Shown here piece by piece: positions 54,736-64,000 of a stretch of 64,000 bases of DNA (the stretch's first letter is position 1; every line of letters begins with the position of its first letter). Position numbers and translations under genes: made by a program. The notes beneath the pieces were generated by a model. That model saw only the letters and a program-made list of their open reading frames with translations, was not told where the DNA came from and searched no databases. Origin of the DNA: Apoderus coryli (lineage: Eukaryota; Arthropoda; Insecta; Coleoptera; Attelabidae). Location of the stretch: the NCBI GenBank assembly GCA_911728435.2, contig OU452205.1:16622260-16686259 (forward strand), read 5' to 3'.

Positions 54736-55873
54736 GTGTCACACAGAAAGTTCGCATCAAATGGGATTTTTCCTCTTAACAGGAATTAAAATTTTAACCA
54801 TGTGTTTTTGCTTTAAAAATAATGTACAATAACATGAGTACGAGCAGGCACGTGACTTTCCTGATCTGTACTAAAAACTAGATTTTTTCCGTAAAATATT
54901 AAAAAATATTACAGAAAAAATTTGCTTATATTTAAATTTTTTACACCTTTGCTAATTCTGCTAGTCTAATGCGTCTGGTGCAATTTTTCATCTTTTTTCT
55001 TTTTTAAAAATACACGTGCCTATTGGAATTTTTTTAAATTTCTAAATTTTATTAACAAATGTTTCGTTAATTCCCAATTATATCTTCAAAATGTTTATGT
55101 GGCAAATTATTGTGTCTAAAATCTTTAACAAAAATCAGTCTAACGCTTGATGCAAGTTGCAATAATTTCTAAAATTAACTTTGCATTTTAATTTTTATAG
55201 ATTTTTTTATTAACTAGATTAATAGTGACGTCTAATAAATAGAACAAAATTGCCAAAAAATGCTTTTATTTAAGCTTAACTGGAACTTGAAAATTACTGA
55301 AGCAACAATTGAGCTATAATTCTTTTTTTCGACTCTTTGATTAAGTTTTATACACCTATAAATCGTTACTTTGTTTAAAATTTGTTAAGATTGAGATTAA
55401 AATTATTTGTGTCTGCTACACTGCGAGCTGATGGTCTATTGTATCTCCATCAATTTCCAGAGCTCTTATGAACTCCAGTAGCTCGTTTACTTTATTTTTT
55501 GTGAAATACTTGATATGGAAAATGCAGTGTTAGACATAATAATTTGTAACCTAACAAAAATTGGAAATATAATTTTTGAATTAACGAAACATTTTTGAAA
55601 AATCAGGATACGCTTATTTAAAAAAAATAGAAAAACTGTACCAAATGACTGAAAATTGGTCTATGGGTACAAAGATAAATAGAAACTACTTTCCCTTTGA
55701 TATTTTGAAAAATAAGGTTTTTTGAAATTTTCCTGAAGAAATATCAATTTTGACAGGACAGAAAAGTCACGTGGTTGTTCATATGCATGCGCATAATCTT
55801 GGCATCATTTTTAAAGCAAAATCACATGGTAGAAGAAATTTTCCATATGAGTCGTACTTTCTGTGAGACACTG
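54736..55873. mobile_element. 1.14-kb long-inverted-repeat element, TA target
   Basis: GTGTCACACAGAAAGTTCG (left) faces the complement of GTGTCTCACAGAAAGTACG (right). Further pairs: CCATGTGTTTTTGCTTTAAA with TTTAAAGCAAAATCACATGG; GCACGTGACTTTCCTG with the complement near 55765; ATGTTTCGTTAATTC with GAATTAACGAAACAT. Arms of about 400-500 bp, so almost the whole element folds back. TA lies next to both ends; non-coding. Confidence 0.72.
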
Positions 55874-55879
55874 TATGTA

Positions 55880-57135
55880 CCTACTTATGTGTTAATTACC
55901 AATATGAAAATTTAACACTTCTCAAGTAAGCCAAAAATACCTTAACCTACCCAGACATCACGAGCATGGTCTTGCTCTGCATTTCTAACCCAACTTAATA
56001 AGACTAACATCTGACATAGATACTCAAGTTTTCAGTACAATTTCTACAGAATCAATGCGGCGTTAGGCGTTTTATACAACAAACGTTTAGCAGAAATCTA
56101 TTTTTAGCGCGTAAAAGGTTAATAATAGAGAAACTTTGAAAAATCTATGCAAACCATTTATTTATTTTTTTATGCCTTTAAGATAGATAAGTTAATGAGC
56201 CACCCAGTATTTTAAAGTTGAGCGTTCATCGACCGCCGGCGTCGTCGTTTCGACGTGGTCAGCAGCATAATATGTATCTACGACGACGGCGCGACGCGAC
56301 GCACATATATAGCAAGATCTACACCCCCTTTTACCCCTGCCCATCATATAGTACACATACATGTTCACGTTTTAGTCCTCTTGCGCTGCCACTTTGAGAC
56401 TTACACTGTAAAGCCCAAAACATACCATAATATTAGTACACGAGACCTGAAGTTTCGATAGAAGAAAAATCAATACACTTATTTTATAATTTAAATACGA
56501 GATGTTATTCAATTCTCATTACCTATATGAAATGTTGTGCTGTTTTAAATAATAGTATTGAAAATTTTATAAATTGAGAAATATTTTAAGGTAGGAATAG
56601 TCCATTTAACTAATAGTTATTGCACCAAAGTTTGGTAATACCGTTAAAGATATTTCTTATTCATAGAAAGCTTATTTATTTTTTAATATGACCTATACCT
56701 TATCGAGTGTGTGAGGTCAGAAATGAGAAAATTATGGATTTTTTTGGTTTTATAGTTATTAATATCCTGACAGATTCAATGCATGATTAGAAGCTATTAT
56801 ATTATTTCAGCACCCTAATTAAAAAAAAAAACATGCTTAATAAATTCCTACTTATGTTCGTCTCGAACTGAAGTATATATAAGAATTATAGTAATCTTAT
56901 ATTCTGTTGAGGACGTTTTATTTTTGGTGTATTTGTCTTATATTGCACTAGTGGGAAACATCCTATTCTTGCCTTACTAACATTACTGGCATGCTGCCAG
57001 AGTCCGGCCTAGGAATGCCTATTTGGCACTTATATCTCTTTTATAAACTTCAAAGTGTATTTCCGTTGTCAGTGCTAGGGAGGTTATCATCAAGTATTTG
57101 TTGGAGTTACATCTAATTGAAGAATATATAAAAAC
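55880..57135. other. Intergenic; contains one CpG-rich patch
   Basis: No gene seen apart from the candidate promoter-like patch at 56220-56310. Confidence 0.4.
56220..56310 (+). promoter_or_regulatory. CpG-rich patch followed by TATATA (possible promoter)
   Basis: GACCGCCGGCGTCGTCGTTT and CGACGACGGCGCGACGCGAC are outliers in this AT-rich window, with an imperfect inverted relation (CGTCGTCG/CGACGACG). ACATATATAGCAAG follows within 15 bp. It could be an unlinked gene's promoter or a GC-rich repeat; no coding exon was found downstream. Confidence 0.25.
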
Positions 57136-57244
57136 AATCAATTATCAAACTATCATCCCACTTTGTTTCAATTTATCAAGTTTTCTTGGGTATTGGGACA
57201 AAATCTAAACTGAGTATTTCTGAATTTTAAATTCTATTGCAACG

Positions 57245-57271
57245 TTTCGTGCAATATGTGCACATCATCAG
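57245..57271 (-). ncRNA. Hammerhead ribozyme core, PLE terminus (3' copy)
   Basis: CTGATGA, stem II GTGCA-CATAT-TGCAC, GAAACGTT. ACGT is self-complementary (dimer stem III), GTT the likely cleavage triplet. GC after it pairs with GC before CTGATGA, with partial extension (stem I). Confidence 0.65.
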
Positions 57272-57612
57272 GCTACGAAAAACACAAAACCTCAATAAAG
57301 TAAAAGTTATAAAGTTATATAAATAAAAACACTCAACAAAAGGACGATGACCAAACAGACTAACATAACATTTTAAAAAATTAGATTATATTGACACAGA
57401 GTCTAATCTAATCTGGTCAAATTCCCTAAAAATATTAACATTGTTTTCGAACCTATAACAGCTAAATAGAACAAAATATAATAAAATTAATATTCACAGT
57501 GTCAATGAGAGATGGGAATTCTCTCACCACACAGATCATAAAAAAGTAAGTAGTTAAAATAGATATCATAAAAAGAACTAAAGTAACTCATAGGCGTAGG
57601 TCAACCATTTTG

Positions 57613-58035
57613 TTATGTTTTAATTAAGTTAGTGTAAATGACACTCAAACCGTTAATGTCTCTCTGATTATTAATGGCATCAGGCTCCTTATTGATGTAC
57701 ACCATTTCCTTGAAGAGTCTCGATCTTTCTTTGTGTTCAATGCCCAATATCACATAGTTTTCAAAATCAAATAAGGGCCCCGTATCACTATGATGTTCAG
57801 AAAGAGCGGTACAACTTTTTTTGTAGCGACAGTCTAAACGGTGTTGATTGATACGATCCTTGATATAATTTTTCGTTTGACCAATGTATTTACCTGAACA
57901 TTGTGTACAAGGTATTTGGTATATAACATCACACATATGTTCCTTCTTTGGTCTGTCTTTAAGTTTACTGAACAAGGATCGTGTCGTTTTTTTGTAATAC
58001 CTGATGATGTGCACATATTGCACGAAACGTTGCAA
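57613..58035 (-). pseudogene. Penelope-like GIY-YIG endonuclease domain
   Basis: 140-codon frame: DVIYQIPCTQCSGKYIGQTK (GIY-YIG signature), DRINQHRLDCRYKKSCTALS, EHHSDTG and RSRLFKEMVYINKEPDAINN, the catalytic Arg/Glu region of the domain. The reverse transcriptase is missing (5' truncation), so the element cannot move alone. Codons before about position 35 derive from the terminal repeat. Confidence 0.82.
58001..58027 (+). ncRNA. Hammerhead ribozyme core, PLE terminus (inverted copy)
   Basis: Same core as 57245-57271 on the opposite strand (CTGATGA, GTGCA/TGCAC, GAAACGTTGCAATAG), but stem I is weaker because the upstream flank (GTAATAC) differs. Confidence 0.6.
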
Positions 58036-58686
58036 TAGAATTTAAAATTCAGAAATACTGAGTTTAGATTTTGTCCCAATACCCAAGAAAACTTGATAAA
58101 TATAAAAACAATGTTTAGCGTGTTTCCTCCAGAAAAAATGCCATACGTTAAAGTTGGACTAAAAAGTAACTGACAGGCAAGAGATGCGCGTGAAATGTCA
58201 CATTTTGAGTGCAGAATCATATTACCCTGTTTTTAATAAAGAGGCTTACAACTAATTACCAATTATTTTATTTCTGTAATACAGTAACTATACCGTTTTA
58301 CTGAGCATGTTTTAACCATTGCATTCAGTGGAATCTGTGGGGTAAGTTTTTGTAGAGAAGCCATTCCGGGTGCACAAAATTCATAGAGTTATTTATCAGA
58401 TGTCGTGGTTTGCGAAATATAAGATATTTATATCCAACCAATTGCCTGAAATATTTGGTTCACTTTTACAGTTCCTTAGCTTGGAGCGGAAAAAAGGACC
58501 ATTATAAAATTGCTGGATTACTTTATTGCCACAGTCACTTTAATCGACAGTGGTTGCAGATAGAAATTTAAAAATTAGATAATGGTGATTTGGAAATTTT
58601 CGGTAGAAAAATATGAGCAATATAATCAAATGTTAAACTATTCTAGTGAGTCAGAAAAGTCAGTAAAAGTATATTATAGGTTATCG

Positions 58687-58711
58687 CTCTCTCTCTCTCT
58701 CTCTCTCTCTC
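58687..58711. repeat. (CT)n microsatellite
   Basis: Twelve uninterrupted CT dinucleotides. Confidence 0.95.
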
Positions 58712-59006
58712 GTTTGTCAATAATAGCAAAAATATTTATAACAATAACACAGTTCGCATACGATTGTCGGACAAGAAGTAAGAACTTCATTGAATCCTAT
58801 AGCCAACACTAGGTACACCCGAATTTCCCTAGCAGGAGGCTTTTATTTATAACAAACTTGCTAAAACACATATACTGTAATTTTTAAATACAACCAGAAA
58901 TGTTTAAAAAAGCATGTTTATATTTTAACAACCAGAAATTTTGTTTATTTGGTTGATTGTTGAGTCTCAATAATTATTATAGTGAGAAATGTATTTTAAG
59001 CCAACG

Positions 59007-59034
59007 TTTCGACAATCTTTATTGTCATCCTCAG
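59007..59034 (-). ncRNA. Hammerhead ribozyme in left arm
   Basis: CTGAGGA, stem II GACAAT-AAAG-ATTGTC, GAAACGTT then GGCTTAA. Stem I: GGC after the GTT triplet pairs with GCC before CTGAGGA, and two further A-U pairs follow a mismatch and a wobble. ACGT can form stem III between two molecules. Confidence 0.72.
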
Positions 59035-59724
59035 GGCACAACTGAAAAGAACAAAGTTCCCAAGTATAATAAAGAAATGTTACATATAAAATACAGATAC
59101 ACATATACAATCTCATATCAACTAATATTTCTCTTCTTTTCTTGTTTGTTAAATTGTAATATAGATTTTAAAAAATATAATAGGGTAGAATAACTCGAAA
59201 AGAAAAGTTAAAAAACAATTAAAAACATTAAAAAATGAATCAAATAATTCTGATAGCACATAAAATTTTAAAATATGTTATCATAAATAAAAAAAACATG
59301 AAACACAATAATAAGATCAGTATAACAAACGAAACTAAGTCAGAAAATTTGTCCTGTTGAAACCCGTATATAATGCATATAAAAAATCCATATAAAGATG
59401 TGCAAATAAAATTTATAAAAACTTACATCATTGTTTCCTTTTGTCGGTAAGAATTTTTGATATAAACGAGACACGTACAAACAGAACACATGTATGTATA
59501 CTTATGTATAAATAAAATAACATAAAAGCATAACAACAATACAATATCACTAGTCGTTTAATCTGGATGGTATTTTATTTAGTGAAAAATGTAAATGTAC
59601 CTATTAACCATCAAACAATTTAAAATTTCAGTTTAACCAAAAAATAAAACAAAAACCTGCCATAGGTACAGACATCGAGAAACAGTATCATTATAATTGT
59701 GAATTTGGTATACAAGGGATGTTT

Positions 59725-60689
59725 CTATAGAATGTTAAAATATGCCGAATTTAAATTTTCAATATCACTTCTGACGTTAATAGAGTTTTTCTCTTTTTTA
59801 ATACAAATCATTTCGTCCATTAAACGTTTTTTTAATATTTTTTGTTGGCCAACAATTTTAGTATTGTCAAAATCAAAACGATGTAAGTGGTCAAGCGTAT
59901 GTTGGGCAAGTGCTGTAGGATTAGGTTTTCTTTTTAAAGGGTTTAAAATGTTAGTGGAGTCTCTTTTGTGTTCGCTGATTCTAGTTTTCAAGTATCTGTT
60001 CGTCTGACCTATGTACACTTTGTTACAGTTTAAACAAGGTATTTCGTACACTACCCCAGATTTGAATTCATTCGGGGTTCTAGATTTTAATTGAGAGAAA
60101 AACTTTTTATTAGTGTTTTCGCATTTTAAACAAACCTTGACATTATTCTTATTCAAAATACTCGTTAGTTTTTCAGATAAGTTCTTGACATAAGGGATTT
60201 TAAAATATTTAATATTAATGGTGGTAGGTATATCATCTGGAGGTTGTGTTTGGTGATCATGATATAAGAAGCGTCTTATAATACTCATTGGATAATTGTT
60301 GTTTATCAAATATTCTTTTATTTTGTTTAGATTCTGGTCCCAAAATTGTTGACCAGATAAATGTAAAGCCCTATATTTTAAGTTTTGAATAATATTAATT
60401 TTCTGTGAAAATGGGTGAGAAGAAAAGAAGTTTAGAAAACGCTCAGAAAAAGTTGGTTTTTGATACCAATCCGTCAACAGTTTGTTGTCGAAATTCTTAA
60501 TAACTATTGTATCCAGAAAAGGTAATTTATTATTAGTATCAAGTTCTATTGTAAATTGAAGGCGGGGCTGGAACTGATTGAAAACTTCAAGGATTTCAGC
60601 ACTTTTATCATTTGGAATTGCCGTGATTATATCATCAACATAACGTTTAAAAAATGGGACACTGAATGAGATTCTGTCTAAGCAATAAG
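59725..60689 (-). CDS. Penelope-like RT (3' part) and GIY-YIG endonuclease, open frame, 5'-truncated
   Basis: The frame is open from the arm junction, so there is no authentic start. About 320 codons: SVPFFKRYVDDIITAIPNDK (RT catalytic YVDD), LQFTIELDTNNKLPFLDTIV, DWYQKPTFSERFLNFFSSHP, KVCLKCENTNKKFFSQL, then VVYEIPCLNCNKVYIGQTNR (GIY-YIG), RYLKTRISEHKRDS, HTLDHLHRFDFDNTKI and the terminal ENLNSAYFNIL. Upstream RT blocks and the N-terminal domain are missing. No stop interrupts the remaining part, indicating a fairly recent, truncated insertion. The protein copies its RNA by target-primed reverse transcription with the GIY-YIG nuclease nicking DNA. Confidence 0.9.
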
Positions 60690-60839
60690 TTTATTATATT
60701 TTTTAAAATCTATATTACAATTTAACAAACAAGAAAAGAAGAGAAATATTAGTTGATATGAGATTGCATATGTGTATCTGTATTTTATATGTAACATTTC
60801 TTTATTATACTTGGGAACTTTGTTCTTTTCAGTTGTGCC

Positions 60840-60867
60840 CTGAGGATGACAATAAAGATTGTCGAAA
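60840..60867 (+). ncRNA. Hammerhead ribozyme in right arm
   Basis: Identical core to 59007-59034 on the opposite strand, with the same stem I pairing. Confidence 0.72.
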
Positions 60868-61064
60868 CGTTGGCTTAAAATACATTAGTGTCTTTTACAA
60901 AAGACCTAAAACCCATTATTTTCTCACTATAACAATAATAGAGGTCGTAAAAATTGAAAATTATACTCAATAATTATGTTGAATCTTTACCATTATCTGA
61001 TGATTTTCACAAATGTTTTTAGTGATTTACAATAATAACTATGTGTAATTAAAATACAATAAAA

Positions 61065-61583
61065 TACGTCTTCTCCACAAAATAGGATTATATATGTCTT
61101 CAAACTAATTTAGCACATGCTACATATGTTTCGGAATCAACAACATTTCATCTTCAGTGAAGCGTTTCAAACAAACATCTTAGAAAAGATTTTTTTGAAC
61201 TTCAACTTAAACATCAAAATAATCTACCTATTTTGTGTTTTATTTTAATAAACATATTTCTTCTAAATAGGAACTAAACTTAACTAAAAAAAACATTTGG
61301 ATTTTTGAGTTTTACTATTTATTAAGTTGATTAGTTCCTATTTAGAAGAAATATGTTAATTTTTAAGAATTGTTTCGTTAACCACAAAATGGATTTTTTG
61401 GATATTTAAGCTTAAGTTAAAACAAATCCTAGATATTTCTTTCAAACTATTATAAGTACCTAATCAATAATGCATGGTCTTTATAATTTTCTAATTCATG
61501 GAGATGGAATGTTGTTGATTCCGAAATATGGCATATGATAAACTAGTTTGAACAATAGGAAATATATTGTGGAGAAGACGTAT
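61065..61583. mobile_element. Foldback element with PLE-like hammerhead relics
   Basis: TACGTCTTCTCCACAA at the left faces TTGTGGAGAAGACGTA at the right. Inner AACATATTTCTTCTAAATAG and GAACTA (61250-61275) face TAGTTC and CTATTTAGAAGAAATATGTT (61331-61356). Hammerhead-like cores on opposite strands at 61129-61157 (CTGAAGA..GAAACATATGTA) and 61501-61526 (GGAAT-GTTGTTG-ATTCC-GAAA, CTGA lost). Probably a non-autonomous PLE derivative. Confidence 0.65.
61129..61157 (-). ncRNA. Hammerhead-like core, degenerate stem II
   Basis: CTGAAGA (61157-61151), imperfect stem II around GTTGTTG, GAAACATATGTA with self-complementary ACATATGT as stem III. Confidence 0.4.
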
Positions 61584-61589
61584 TTGCTG

Positions 61590-62205
61590 CTGTCCAAATT
61601 GAAGTTGAGATATTTAACCTAGCGGAAACGCAGCTATAGTCAACTCGTTGAAAATTCAAGTTCAAATTTTGGAGTTGATGTATCTGCATTTTGTTTTTTT
61701 TTTTTTTGACTAAAGTTCACTCCATATTTCACTTTCGATGTCAGCTCTTACTGCAGTAGATCTTAACATGCTTATATATTTTTTTTCTATATTCAATATT
61801 TGAACGGTACTGGAACATTGATTTAGCACACCATGGTATGTCGAGAATTCACAAGTAAACAAATAAGACGTTTATCATTTTGAAATCACTTGTCAATCAG
61901 AAATACTGGAACCAACGGTATATCATTTATATCCACAATAATTAATATGAATACACATGACAATGAACAATATGTTAACATAAATCGCATTATCATCTGA
62001 AGTATGGCATGAGAATTTACGAAAATCAAATTTTTAGGATTGAAAAAACTATATAAGAAAAATGATATGTTTTGCCTCTACCAGTTACTTATAAGTCCAA
62101 CTTCGTAATCTTAGAATATAATTAGAATAAAGTCGCGTAATAGCAGGGTAAATATACAAATAGTCCACAACAAAATTTACAGAACTTGTTTTGTTTTTGG
62201 TTATC
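61590..62205. other. Non-coding AT-rich stretch
   Basis: Nothing recognised. Confidence 0.4.
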
Positions 62206-62209
62206 CCAG

Positions 62210-62430
62210 AATTGCTACATTGCGAATATGTAAATTACCCCAAATGGTGTGTGTTTTGGTAAAAGTGATACTACAGCTGATGCTAGTGTTAGTTATTATG
62301 TCAAGGGCAATATTAGTTTTAACCAGTGAATACCCCGAAAGGGAATGTTGTGATCAGACGACGACGGAAAAACTACCGCAAACTACAACAACTACGACGG
62401 CACATCCAGCTACATGGAATTATAGAGCAG
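62210..62430 (+). CDS. Possible exon with Thr-rich linker (uncertain)
   Basis: TTGGTTATCCCAG precedes 62210 and GCAG|GTCAGT follows 62430, both plausible splice sites. One frame encodes a hydrophobic run (KVILQLMLVLVIMSRAILVL) then TSEYPERECCDQTTTEKLPQ and TTTTTTAHPATW. The C-x-YPE-x-x-C-like ending followed by Thr-rich linker recalls peritrophin-type chitin-binding proteins, and the hydrophobic run could instead be a signal peptide. No neighbouring exon was identified. Could equally be chance. Confidence 0.25.
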
Positions 62431-62818
62431 GTCAGTTAATTTTTGACATATTCGAAGTAGTAAAATTTCATTTGATATCCTAAACAAGATAGATAGACTA
62501 CAGAGACATTAATTTAAGTTTTCCCAGGATCTATCACACAGTTGCCCATACATGAACACTTCGATTTACATATTTTTTATAATTTTAAAGATGACGCAAA
62601 CACGGACTGGAACGTCAATTTGTGAATCAATGTTTTAAAAGAAATAATAAATGTTTATGACTGGAACACTTGTTTTGAGATGATGGGAAAAATAAAGTTG
62701 TGTAACTATCCTGTTCTTATTAATAATATTCAAACATAAAACAAAATATTTAAGTAAGTTTTCTTTATTTGGGTTGTAGGTCGTAAACAATAAAACTCAG
62801 TTTTAAATATCACTAACG

Positions 62819-62845
62819 TTTCGATCTATATTAGATCATCCTCAG
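62819..62845 (-). ncRNA. Hammerhead ribozyme, first tandem copy
   Basis: CTGAGGA, stem II GATCT-AATAT-AGATC, GAAACGTT then AGTG, which pairs perfectly with CACT before CTGAGGA (stem I). ACGT is the palindromic stem III; GTT the likely triplet. Confidence 0.75.
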
Positions 62846-62859
62846 AGTGCTGACTTCTT

Positions 62860-63111
62860 TTACATTGTAACAAAATTTTTTTTTTCTTTTTTGTGATTCA
62901 CAAAATTCACTAATTGTTTGTTTGTGTTGGCCCAGAGTTTCAAGTTGTGGTATGCATCGTCACCATATTCTCGTTTGATGTTATTTAGAAAACCCATTGC
63001 TGTTGTCGAGTAGAACAATTCCCAAAAGTTATAATAATTTGCTAAGTTTTTTTGACCTTCTGTTAAATATTTAAGTAAGTTTTCTTTATTTGGGTTGTAG
63101 GTCGTAAACAA
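62860..63111 (-). pseudogene. PLE-associated ORF fragment, copy 1
   Basis: Frame begins in the neighbouring copy's terminus: YNPNKENLLKYLTEGQKNLA, NYYNFWELFYSTTAMGFLNN, NLKLWANTNKQLVNFVNHKK. The last part resembles the N-terminal basic segment that precedes the RT of Penelope-like ORFs, but the match is weak. Ends shortly before the hammerhead. Confidence 0.4.
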
Positions 63112-63139
63112 TAAAACTCAGTTTTAAATATCACTAACG

Positions 63140-63166
63140 TTTCGATCTATATTAGATCATCCTCAG
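63140..63166 (-). ncRNA. Hammerhead ribozyme, second tandem copy
   Basis: Same core and stem I pairing as 62819-62845, 321 bp away. Confidence 0.75.
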
Positions 63167-63431
63167 AGTGCTGACTTCTTTTACATTGTAACAAATTTTT
63201 TTTTTCTTTTTTGTGATTCACAAAATTCACTAATTGTTTGTTTGTGTTGGCCCAGAGTTTCAAGTTGTGGTATGCATCGTCACCATATTCTCGTTTGATG
63301 TTATTTAGAAAACCCATTGCTGTTGTCGAGTAGAACAATTCCCAAAAGTTATAATATTTTGCTAAGTTTTTTTGACCTTCTGTTAAATATTTAAGTAAGT
63401 TTTCTTTATTTGGGTTGTAGGTCGTAAACAA
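63147..63431 (-). pseudogene. PLE-associated ORF fragment, copy 2
   Basis: Same protein as copy 1 except N/K in GQKNLA(N/K)YYNFW; one fewer T in the run near 63197 carries the frame on into the hammerhead region (KRSQHSEDDLI). Confidence 0.4.
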
Positions 63432-63479
63432 TAAAACCTACAACCCAAATAAAGAAAACTTCCAAAATAAAACAAAATA

Positions 63480-64000
63480 GCCGAGTACATATTACAAATC
63501 TATTAAAAATACTATAAATTGATAATCTACTGCCACATGATGAGGGCGGGCTAAAACAATACTCACCGATAGTGGAATAACTCTATTCAACAATATATTA
63601 GACATAAGAAACACCTGAATATATTTAACTAAATAGTTCCACGGTTTCTAGGTGTGAAAGCATTTCTGCTGGAACTTGAAAACGGTATGAAGATATCAAA
63701 GAAAACAAAATTATACTGTAAGGATAAAACTGTGTAAACTATTGTCAGAGCATACAATAGGTCTAGGCTCTAATGCCTGTGGGAGAGCTAGACTCTCCGA
63801 TCACGTTCGCGCATCATCATCAAATTTGGTCCCGCTCATAAGCATTTCCGTAAAATATAAGTGTATATCCACTTGTCCACGAACTGAACTGACAATCAAA
63901 AACATCATATTCTTGATTGCATGACGATTCGCCATATATCATCCTATAAAACAGTGCTTTTCAAAGGAGCTAAAGCTTAACATGAAAATTATTCACATTC
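63480..64000. other. Non-coding right edge
   Basis: No gene or repeat end recognised. Confidence 0.4.

Larger units (their letters stand above)
57140..58110 (-). mobile_element. 5'-truncated Penelope-like element with inverted terminal copies
   Basis: 57165-57271 and 58001-58105 are inverted copies (TTTCTTGGGTATTGGGACAA, AAATCTAAACTGAGTATTTC, TGCAACGTTTCGTGCAATAT) that flank a minus-strand GIY-YIG gene fragment. Each copy carries a hammerhead core. Such inverted pseudo-LTR arrangements are a known feature of Penelope elements. Confidence 0.8.
58965..60945 (-). mobile_element. Penelope-like element with long inverted terminal repeats
   Basis: Arms 58965-59183 and 60690-60945 are inverted copies (ACGTTTCGACAATCTTTATT; CAACTGAAAAGAACAAAGTT; TTAAATTGTAATATAGATTT and complements); the right arm has about 35 bp extra. 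Between them lies a minus-strand RT/GIY-YIG ORF that is open to its stop, then a 540 bp AT-rich 3' region. Both arms have a hammerhead core. Confidence 0.88.
62736..63479 (-). mobile_element. Penelope-like terminal-repeat element, 2.2 tandem copies, 13-bp target duplication
   Basis: ATAAAACAAAATA occurs at 62736-62748 and 63467-63479. Between them a unit of 320-321 bp repeats (TAAGTAAGTTTTCTTTATTT at 62751, 63072 and 63392). The right end folds back: 63397-63421 is the exact complement of 63437-63461 around a 15-nt loop. Each full unit has a hammerhead core and an 80-95 codon frame. Multiple A/T length differences separate the copies. Confidence 0.82.

Noticed and set aside
58834..58956. Extension of the Penelope element to the left of 58965
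   Set aside because: No sequence here matches the right flank beyond 60945.
59699..60007. 102-codon plus-strand frame
   Set aside because: Antisense shadow of the Penelope GIY-YIG ORF.

Overview
The window is eukaryotic nuclear DNA, AT-rich and dominated by decayed transposable elements. Two host genes show an animal origin, and their intron-rich structure together with the mixture of Penelope-like, non-LTR, Gypsy, mariner, piggyBac and PIF/Harbinger-type remnants points to an insect with a large repeat-rich genome. A beetle is my best guess; this is inference, not something the sequence proves.

Host genes. On the plus strand the last three exons of a carboxylesterase lie at 1950-2082, 5495-5639 and 8006-8204. 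On the minus strand a complete catalase gene runs from its ATG at 26340 to its stop at 8336, with eight coding exons, consensus splice sites and consistent phases (514 codons including stop). The two genes face each other tail to tail, with only 131 bp between stop codons. All catalase introns are loaded with mobile elements. No other intact host gene is evident; a possible small exon at 62210-62430 is uncertain.

Mobile DNA, left to right. 1-1105 is a dead ZBED/hAT-like transposase. The esterase introns hold Penelope-like (PLE), LINE and piggyBac debris. The catalase introns hold a PLE reverse transcriptase fragment, MITEs, a tRNA-derived SINE, a dead 1.1 kb mariner-type element, a LINE, and a decayed mariner-type element containing a second TIR element. 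28049-35816 is a nested composite: PIF/Harbinger-like ends with TTA target duplications enclose a SINE split by a LINE that is itself split by an opposing LINE, an RTE-like LINE fragment, and a repeat split by a 2.7 kb TIR element. 37340-40115 is a higher-order tandem repeat with an inverted left part and a Helitron-like 3' end. 41.7-45.1 kb holds a LINE/Gypsy junction tandemly duplicated as a 703 bp unit.

45.5-53.4 kb is a run of three elements whose ends all start CAGGGTG. The first (45563-48622) carries a broken gene of an uncharacterised, possibly DDE-type, protein family. The second (48627-50975) is a giant foldback. The third (51343-53429) is a full-length mariner-type element with an intact 357-residue DD41D transposase and near-identical TIRs of about 346 bp.

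The last 10 kb is rich in Penelope-like elements with GIY-YIG ORFs and inverted or tandem terminal repeats. Throughout the window PLE termini carry hammerhead-ribozyme cores; about a dozen intact or decayed examples can be read by eye, several with a palindromic stem III that suggests dimeric action.
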